A stretch of DNA of 8,031 nt. Origin: an uncultured Clostridia bacterium (lineage in GTDB: Bacteria; Bacillota; Clostridia; Lachnospirales; CAG-274). This document shows positions 4,761-8,031 of the stretch, piece after piece; the first letter of the stretch is position 1, and every line of letters starts with the position of its first letter. Where the stretch lies: positions 1 to 8,031 of the forward strand of contig CAJTVH010000087.1 in the NCBI GenBank assembly GCA_910579745.1, written 5' to 3'. The notes under the pieces are model-generated. The model saw only the letters and a program-made list of their open reading frames with translations. It did no database searches and had not been told where the DNA came from. The translations under genes and the position numbers were made by a program.

Positions 4761-4802
4761 ACAAAAAAGAGAACTTCTAAAAAATTGTTTTCTTTTTTGT
4801 TT
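4761..4802 (+). terminator. Intrinsic terminator of the Rpn gene
   Basis: ACAAAAAAGAGAA 4761-4773 pairs with TTTTCTTTTTTGT 4788-4800 (13 positions, one G-U), followed by TTTA. Confidence 0.75.
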
Positions 4803-4845
4803 ATTATAGGTATATGAAAGGGAAATTTTTGATAGAAAAATAGAT

Positions 4846-4874
4846 TTGACAAGATTAATATTATATGGTAGCAT
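4846..4874 (+). promoter_or_regulatory. Promoter of the module E RHH gene
   Basis: TTGACA 4846-4851, 17-base spacer, TAGCAT 4869-4874. The -35 box is consensus, the -10 box weak. Confidence 0.5.
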
Positions 4875-4899
4875 AAATAAAAAAGGGGGAGGGTGTTTA

Positions 4900-5088
4900 T
4901 TGGCACCAGTTAGTGAAGCTAAAAAAAGGGCTAATAAAAAGTGGAATAATGCGAATTATAAGCGATTTAATATTGCATTACCAAAAGAGGAAGCTGAAAT
5001 AATTGATAAATATTGTGAAGTGAAGAACATATCTAAAAATAGTTTTTTTAGAGAAGCTGCCAAGGAAAAAATGGAACGTAATAAATAA
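4900..5088 (+). CDS. Ribbon-helix-helix DNA-binding protein, 62 residues (module E)
   Basis: The start is TTG at 4900 after GGGGGAGGGTG (4885-4895). The 33 bases 4887-4919 are identical to 3077-3109, so ribosome-binding site, TTG start and first residues MAPVSEA are shared with the module D protein. After about residue 20 the two proteins diverge: here YKRFNIALP is the beta strand (20-28), EEAEIIDKYCEVK helix A, NISKNSFFREAAKEKM helix B. Ser/Asn at the turn and the following hydrophobic helix fit the RHH fold. Two copies of a 19-base palindrome lie directly downstream, one over the module E promoter, so it likely represses the large RNA of module E. A weak hairpin overlapping the last codons (5074-5103) may end the message. 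Confidence 0.8.
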   Translation: MAPVSEAKKRANKKWNNANYKRFNIALPKEEAEIIDKYCEVKNISKNSFFREAAKEKMERNK

Positions 5089-5103
5089 ATACGTTCTATT
5101 TTT
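5074..5103 (+). terminator. Possible terminator overlapping the end of the module E RHH gene
   Basis: GAACGT 5074-5079 pairs with ACGTTC 5091-5096, followed by TATTTTT. The stem is short and the loop is 11 bases. Confidence 0.5.
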
Positions 5104-5113
5104 GTATATGTCA

Positions 5114-5201
5114 ATACACTTAAAAAGTGTATAATATATACAAAATATATATTAAATGATTGTGTATAATGTCAATAGACTTATACACTTAAATAGTGTA
5201 T
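5114..5201. promoter_or_regulatory. Two 19-base palindromic operators before module E
   Basis: ATACACTTAAAAAGTGTAT at 5114-5132 and ATACACTTAAATAGTGTAT at 5183-5201 differ at one central base. The second covers the spacer and most of the -10 box of the module E promoter. Each is followed by AAT, and both lie in a partly duplicated context (TGTCAATA before each). They are the probable sites for the RHH protein just upstream, and differ from the module D operator. Confidence 0.75.
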
Positions 5202-5204
5202 AAT
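5176..5204 (+). promoter_or_regulatory. Sense promoter of module E
   Basis: TAGACT 5176-5181, 17-base spacer, TATAAT 5199-5204, followed by ATAATCAAGTTAAGGGGAG, closely matching the starts of modules C and D. Confidence 0.65.
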
Positions 5205-5227
5205 ATAATCAAGTTAAGGGGAGTAAA

Positions 5228-5303
5228 TAAAAAGACAGGTTGCAACCGCTACCAACGAAAAACAACCTGCCTAAGTCAACAACTTGAACAAGTCAAGAAG
5301 TGT
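5228..5303 (-). ncRNA. Predicted antisense RNA of module E, about 75 nt
   Basis: It would start near 5303 from the minus-strand promoter at 5310-5338, form hairpin ACTTG/CAAGT, and end at CAGGTTG...CAACCTGTC followed by TTTTTATTT. Layout and size match the antisense RNA of module C, but its loops differ, so each should act only on its own leader. Confidence 0.6.
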
Positions 5304-5309
5304 ATCTTT

Positions 5310-5338
5310 ATTATATCATTTCTTTCAGACTATTTCAA
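5310..5338 (-). promoter_or_regulatory. Antisense promoter of module E
   Basis: Minus strand TTGAAA (5338-5333), 17-base spacer, TATAAT (5315-5310), just before the 3' arm of the leader's closing helix. Confidence 0.7.
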
Positions 5339-5370
5339 GTCGAATTTTCCTTTAAACTAAAAATTAAATA

Positions 5371-5919
5371 ACCGTAAGCGTGTTTTATAGTGGAGTGCTT
5401 AAAACATAGTAACAAGAGAGAATAAGGCTCTAAACGGAGGATAAAAACAAATATTTTGAAAAATTAAATAGCATTAGTGTAAAAGTGTAACGCACAAGCG
5501 GGAAAAAAGTTACACCGTGAGACGCCGGCACGCTGGTTACATCGGGGAGGATAGGACGCAGCCTATTATCAGATGTAATGGGGAAGTTACCTCAAACGGC
5601 AAAAATTTAATATGGTATATCCTTAATAAAGGGTTGAGGTTTTCAAGGAATTTTAGTAATCAAAAATTCTATCGGGAAGGGGTGACGACTGAACCGAGGC
5701 GGGAAAGATAATAAATATCGTTTTGCTGTTAATTTCGGTACGCAGCCAGTATGCTGAAAAGTTTTAAAAATGTTAGTGGTGGAAACAGACATAATTTAAA
5801 GCATAAGGAAGTAAGTAGCGCCGAAAGTTATAAAAATGGTTGTAGTTATTGGAGTAACGCTGTTAAAAAAATCTTTCTTATTTATTTTTTATATAACATA
5901 AAAAAGTTTAAATACAACC
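5371..5919 (+). ncRNA. Large multi-helix structured RNA, about 550 nt (module E payload)
   Basis: No plausible gene covers this stretch, yet it is richer in G+C than its surroundings and dense in perfect helices. Examples: three-way junction CCGT 5372-5375 / ACGG 5434-5437 enclosing TGTTTTA 5381-5387 / TAAAACA 5400-5406 and AGAG/CTCT; GTGTAAC 5485-5491 / GTTACAC 5509-5515; TTACATC 5537-5543 / GATGTAA 5572-5578 enclosing ATAGG 5551-5555 / CCTAT 5562-5566; ACCTCAA 5589-5595 / TTGAGGT 5634-5640 enclosing CCTT/AAGG; GAATTTT 5648-5654 / AAAATTC 5663-5669; ACCGA 5693-5697 / TCGGT 5735-5739 enclosing GATA/TATC; CAGC 5743-5746 / GCTG 5753-5756; TAAGGAAG 5804-5811 / CTTTCTTA 5873-5880 enclosing AGCG/CGCT; GGTTGTA 5838-5844 / TACAACC 5913-5919 as an alternative. 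Size and complexity recall large ornate bacterial RNAs (OLE, GOLLD, ROOL classes), but I cannot assign it to one. Its promoter, RHH repressor and antisense RNA lie directly upstream. Confidence 0.7.
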
Positions 5920-5921
5920 AA

Positions 5922-5957
5922 TTTATATTATATAACAAGTAAATAATAGTTGTCAAG
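5922..5957 (-). repeat. Copy 1 of a direct repeat carrying a minus-strand promoter
   Basis: ACAAGTAAATAA-x-AGTTGTCAA and flanks recur at 7183-7218. On the minus strand each copy reads TTGACA, 18 bases, TATAAT (here 5956-5951 and 5932-5927), pointing back into the 3' end of the large RNA. It may make an antisense transcript, or the repeat may be a boundary element before the gene cassette. Confidence 0.5.
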
Positions 5958-5996
5958 TTAAATAACTAATAATAAATAAAGAAGGAGTGTATTACT

Positions 5997-6479
5997 GTGA
6001 GATATTTTAGCAAAGTTTCTAACCTCAATGAATTAAGAGCCGAATACAAAAAGCTAATAAAAAAATATCACCCTGACAACGGCGGAAGCGTTAAAGCGAC
6101 GCAAGAGATAAACAATGAGTATGAATCGCTGTTTTCTCAGCTCAAAAAAGGATTTGAAGCCAGTCAAGCGTCAGATAATTTTAATTTTGAAAGTGATACA
6201 GTATTAAGAGATATAATAAACAAGATTATCAATTTTAATATTGATATTGAGATAATAGGCTGTTGGATATGGGTGACAGGTGATACATATTCAGTTAAAG
6301 AAGAATTAAAAAGTTTAAAATTTCAGTGGAGCGGTAAACGTAAAGCGTGGTATTTCCATAGTGAACCATATAAAAAACGTACTAAAAAAATATTGCCGCT
6401 TGATGAAATTCGTAATTATTACGGTTCAGAGAAAGTAAACAGTAATAAAACAGATATTTTAAAAATCGCTTATAATTAA
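5997..6479 (+). CDS. J-domain (DnaJ-like) protein, 160 residues
   Basis: The start is GTG at 5997 after GAAGGAGTG (5981-5989). Residues 1-60 form a J domain: helix II NELRAEYKKLIKKYHPDNGG with the diagnostic HPD at 25-27, then helix III ATQEINNEYESLFSQL. J domains stimulate the ATPase of Hsp70 (DnaK). There is no Gly/Phe region or zinc-finger domain; instead residues 65-125 form a separate alpha/beta unit (DIEIIGCWIWVTGDTYSV, KSLKFQWSGKRKAWYFH) that recurs in short J proteins of Bacillota mobile elements and probably picks the client. It opens a cassette of plus-strand genes with matching ribosome-binding sites and follows a repeat copy at 5922-5957. The J domain is clear; the client is unknown. 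Confidence 0.9.
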   Translation: MRYFSKVSNLNELRAEYKKLIKKYHPDNGGSVKATQEINNEYESLFSQLKKGFEASQASDNFNFESDTVLRDIINKIINFNIDIEIIGCWIWVTGDTYSVKEELKSLKFQWSGKRKAWYFHSEPYKKRTKKILPLDEIRNYYGSEKVNSNKTDILKIAYN

Positions 6480-6538
6480 TTTTATTGAAGTATAAAAGGT
6501 ATAAACAATAGTTTGTGCCTTTTATTATTTCAATAAAA
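6480..6538 (+). terminator. Long hairpin after the J-domain gene, possibly bidirectional terminator
   Basis: TTTTATTGAA 6480-6489 pairs with TTCAATAAAA 6529-6538; inside, ATAAAAGG 6492-6499 pairs with CCTTTTAT 6518-6525. The structure starts right after the stop codon and has T-rich sequence on its 3' side. Confidence 0.6.
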
Positions 6539-6587
6539 ATAACAGAAAGAAAAAATTCAAATTAAAATCAAAAAGGAGTGCATTAAT

Positions 6588-6734
6588 ATGGTATACGAAT
6601 ATAACAACAAAATTTTAACTTTGAAAGCAATATCAGATATTTACGTTTATTTAACCGACGTTGCTACGGACTCGGTTCAAAGGGTTTTTATAACTGAGGT
6701 TGAGAAATTAAAGAAAATTGATTTTTGTTATTGA
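6588..6734 (+). CDS. Small hypothetical protein, 48 residues
   Basis: ATG at 6588 follows AAAAAGGAGTG (6570-6580), nearly the same ribosome-binding site as its neighbours, which is the main reason to call it. The product starts MVYEYNNKILTLKAISDIYV and ends KLKKIDFCY; it looks like a short beta-rich fold (alternating hydrophobic and polar residues), with no signal or membrane segment. It is not recognised. It lies between the J-domain gene's hairpin and the membrane-anchored small protein gene, 51 bases upstream of the latter, so those two may share a message. Confidence 0.6.
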   Translation: MVYEYNNKILTLKAISDIYVYLTDVATDSVQRVFITEVEKLKKIDFCY

Positions 6735-6785
6735 AATTATGAAATGAAAAAATTAATTTAAAAAATTTTAAAGGAGTGTATAATT

Positions 6786-7136
6786 ATGAAAAAATTTATA
6801 GCGTGCGCGGCGATTTTGGTGGGAATAACAGTAATCAAGGCGGCGTTTTATTTGGAGAGTAATCAACCTGCGGAAAAAGAAATAATTTTTAAGGATTATG
6901 ACTTTTACCCTTTAACCGGTTTGGTGACAGAGGCTAAAGGAGAGTTAATAACTGTAATCTGTCAGAACGGAAATGAGTTTCAATTTAGGGACAGCAGGGA
7001 AGATTGGGTAAAAGATGATATTTGCTCAATGATAATGATGGACTGCGGAACTAAAAACGTAAATGATGATATGGTTATTAAGGCGCGATATTCGGGTTAT
7101 GTATCACTTGACGAAGCGGATAGCTGGGTGAAGTGA
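6786..7136 (+). CDS. Small membrane-anchored or secreted protein, 116 residues
   Basis: ATG at 6786 follows AAAGGAGTG (6770-6778). Residues 1-22 (MKK then FIACAAILVGITVIKAAF) are a signal peptide or signal anchor; Cys7 comes too early for a lipoprotein signal, so I favour an anchor. The rest, outside the membrane, is a beta-rich domain: FYPLTGLVTEAKGELITVICQ is broken here as FYPLTGLVTEA and GELITVICQNGNEFQF, then EDWVKDDICSMIMMDCGT and DDMVIKARYSGYV. Small proteins with the GxxTxxxG..VT..NGxxFxF..ED...GD.C...M pattern are common in mobile elements of gut Clostridia, without known function. It belongs to the gene cassette that starts at 5997. Confidence 0.8.
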   Translation: MKKFIACAAILVGITVIKAAFYLESNQPAEKEIIFKDYDFYPLTGLVTEAKGELITVICQNGNEFQFRDSREDWVKDDICSMIMMDCGTKNVNDDMVIKARYSGYVSLDEADSWVK

Positions 7137-7156
7137 TATATAAAAAATTTTATAGT

Positions 7157-7182
7157 ATGGTTATATGATTAAATATAACCAT
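7157..7182. terminator. Hairpin after the membrane-anchored protein gene
   Basis: ATGGTTATAT 7157-7166 pairs with ATATAACCAT 7173-7182 (10 bp, 6-base loop), 20 bases after the stop. There is no T run on the plus strand; on the minus strand AAAATTTTTTATA follows at some distance. The GGTTATAT/ATATAACC arms resemble GGTTGTA/TACAACC at 5838/5913, which also precede a copy of the direct repeat. Confidence 0.4.
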
Positions 7183-7218
7183 TATGTATTATATCACAAG
7201 TAAATAAAAGTTGTCAAA
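7183..7218 (-). repeat. Copy 2 of the direct repeat carrying a minus-strand promoter
   Basis: The core matches 5922-5957 with two mismatches in 30 bases. Minus strand TTGACA (7217-7212), 18 bases, TATAAT (7193-7188). It lies between two cassette genes, upstream of the gene at 7363. Confidence 0.5.
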
Positions 7219-7263
7219 TAAATTATTAAAAATAAGAGAAATGTTAAGAATGTGAGGTACATA

Positions 7264-7297
7264 GAGGACACAAAGCGGAAATATATTTTATGTCCTC
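7264..7297 (+). other. Intergenic hairpin upstream of the last gene
   Basis: GAGGACA 7264-7270 pairs exactly with TGTCCTC 7291-7297, with AAA/TTT extending the stem inward. No T run follows, so it is more likely a leader or protein-binding structure of the gene at 7363 than a terminator. Confidence 0.45.
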
Positions 7298-7362
7298 AGT
7301 TTATATTAATAAAACAATAAAATAATTAATGAGAATAAAAAAATAAAAGGAGTGTATAAACT

Positions 7363-8031
7363 ATGGAAAAAATAAACAGCTTTTTAGGATTTACAGATGG
7401 TAAAACACCAATGATAAAAGCGAGAATTGAGAAAACGCTTAGCAAATTAACAAGATACGAGGGGAAAGTATACGATAATAAAACTTTTATGCTGCATTTA
7501 CTTATAAATGAGGGCGGGACACCGGAAAAAGCGGAAAATGTGGTATGTTACAGTAAGCGTACCGAAAGCGGTTACACGAAGCCAAAAACAGAATACAGAA
7601 TATGGCATAAAGACGGTTTTTATATAACTGTCACTAAAACAGAGTATGATTTTTATAATTATTGTATGGAAAAAGGTTTTACAACCGCTGAGGCTGTCGA
7701 GGCATATATAGGAGAGGAAGTGAAAAGGGAAGAGGAAAGGCGGGGAGCCGAGAAAGAGGAAGTATTAGAAAAAACAAGGCGGGAAGAGGAAGAAAAAGCG
7801 GAATTTGAGAAAATAATAAAAGACGGAATCGCTTCTGTTACTGATGAGGAAATGGAGTTAGCGAAAAATATTTTTTTAGATATAAATAAAACGTACAATG
7901 TAAAATACTGCGAAGAACTTATAGCGTTAATCAAAAATTTTGATTTTCCGGCGTGCGGGGAGAGAGTAATATCTATTTTACATAATGAGAATAAAGCGAG
8001 TATTAAAGTCTTTGAGTGTATGACGGGGTTA
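7363..8031 (+). CDS. Charged hypothetical protein, truncated by the window end (223 residues seen)
   Basis: ATG at 7363 follows AAAAGGAGTG (7346-7355), the same ribosome-binding site as the cassette genes. The frame is open to the last base. It starts MEKINSFLGFTDGKTPMIKA; residues 10-115 look globular (alpha/beta; NVVCYSKRTESGYTKPK, EYRIWHKDGFYITVTKTEYDF), about 120-165 is a Glu/Lys/Arg-rich single helix or coiled coil (EEVKREEERRGAEKEEVLEK), and the rest (ELAKNIFLDINKTYNVKY, CEELIALIKNFDFPACGERV) is helical. It is not recognised; similar charged proteins occur in conjugative elements of Clostridia. It is preceded by a 226-base gap with a repeat copy and a hairpin. Confidence 0.8.
   Translation, partial: MEKINSFLGFTDGKTPMIKARIEKTLSKLTRYEGKVYDNKTFMLHLLINEGGTPEKAENVVCYSKRTESGYTKPKTEYRIWHKDGFYITVTKTEYDFYNYCMEKGFTTAEAVEAYIGEEVKREEERRGAEKEEVLEKTRREEEEKAEFEKIIKDGIASVTDEEMELAKNIFLDINKTYNVKYCEELIALIKNFDFPACGERVISILHNENKASIKVFECMTGL

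Larger units (their letters stand above)
5211..5370 (+). promoter_or_regulatory. Leader RNA of module E
   Basis: TTAAGGGGA 5214-5222 pairs with TTCCTTTAA 5347-5355 (9 pairs, two G-U). Inside are hairpin CAGGTTG 5236-5242 / CAACCTG 5263-5269 and hairpin ACTTG/CAAGT at about 5282-5293. The conserved tail CCTAAGTCAACAA matches CCTAAATCAACAA in module C, while the stem bases differ but still pair, which is covariation between the two leaders. A degenerate boxA-like CTAAAAATTAAATA ends it. Confidence 0.6.

Noticed and set aside
3855..4802. Rpn gene as an insertion sequence
   Set aside because: No terminal inverted repeats or target duplication is visible around it; it has its own promoter and terminator and Rpn proteins are not usual IS transposases.
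4846..4899. Longer start for the module E RHH gene
   Set aside because: An upstream in-frame start would overlap the promoter and lacks a ribosome-binding site; TTG at 4900 has a perfect one, shared with its paralogue.
5371..5919. Naming the large RNA as ROOL, GOLLD or OLE
   Set aside because: Size and complexity fit, but I cannot verify any class-specific conserved motif by eye.
5517..5942. Two open frames (5517-5711 and 5751-5942) inside the large RNA
   Set aside because: No ribosome-binding site, odd composition, and both lie over well-paired helices; they are chance frames of a G+C-richer structured RNA.

Overview
The window is A+T-rich DNA (by eye about 70% or more A+T). Ribosome-binding sites are strong and Gram-positive in style, TTG and GTG starts occur, and TGA is a stop codon. 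Together with an Rpn-family nuclease, small ribbon-helix-helix (RHH) proteins and a short J-domain protein, this suggests the accessory region, plasmid or integrative element of a low-G+C Bacillota (Clostridia, perhaps Lachnospirales). I see no replication initiator, integrase, rRNA, tRNA or CRISPR array, so the type of element stays open.

Layout: 1-715 has no gene. At 716-978 (minus) lies an RHH regulator whose frame is broken at a run of nine A. From about 1025 to 5370 the DNA holds repeats of one regulatory plan, here called modules A to E. A complete module has (i) a gene for a small DNA-binding protein (RHH or Cro-like); (ii) a strong sense promoter carrying an inverted-repeat operator; (iii) a leader RNA whose ends pair (a GTTAAGGGGA-like 5' arm with a TTTCCTTTAA-like 3' arm); (iv) an antisense promoter inside or beside that leader, which in modules C and E feeds a predicted RNA of about 75-80 nt ending at a terminator formed by the first leader hairpin; (v) a boxA-like sequence (CTTTGAAAACTGAATA and variants); and (vi) a payload. 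The payloads are a 60-residue protein (A), a Cro-like protein (B), a small pseudoknot RNA then a coiled-coil gene (C), a small structured RNA then the Rpn nuclease gene (D), and a large multi-helix RNA of about 550 nt (E).

From 5997 onward the style changes to a cassette of plus-strand genes with near-identical ribosome-binding sites: a J-domain protein, a 48-residue protein, a membrane-anchored small protein, and the start of a charged protein cut by the window edge.

How the parts may work together (inference): the pairing of a small repressor with an antisense RNA over one leader is the logic of plasmid copy control (CopG plus RNAII of pMV158; CopR plus RNAIII of pIP501). Here it appears repeated, with different repressors and different operators, and mostly controls structured RNAs and small proteins rather than a visible replication gene. 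This repeated repressor/operator/antisense/structured-RNA architecture is the most notable content of the window.
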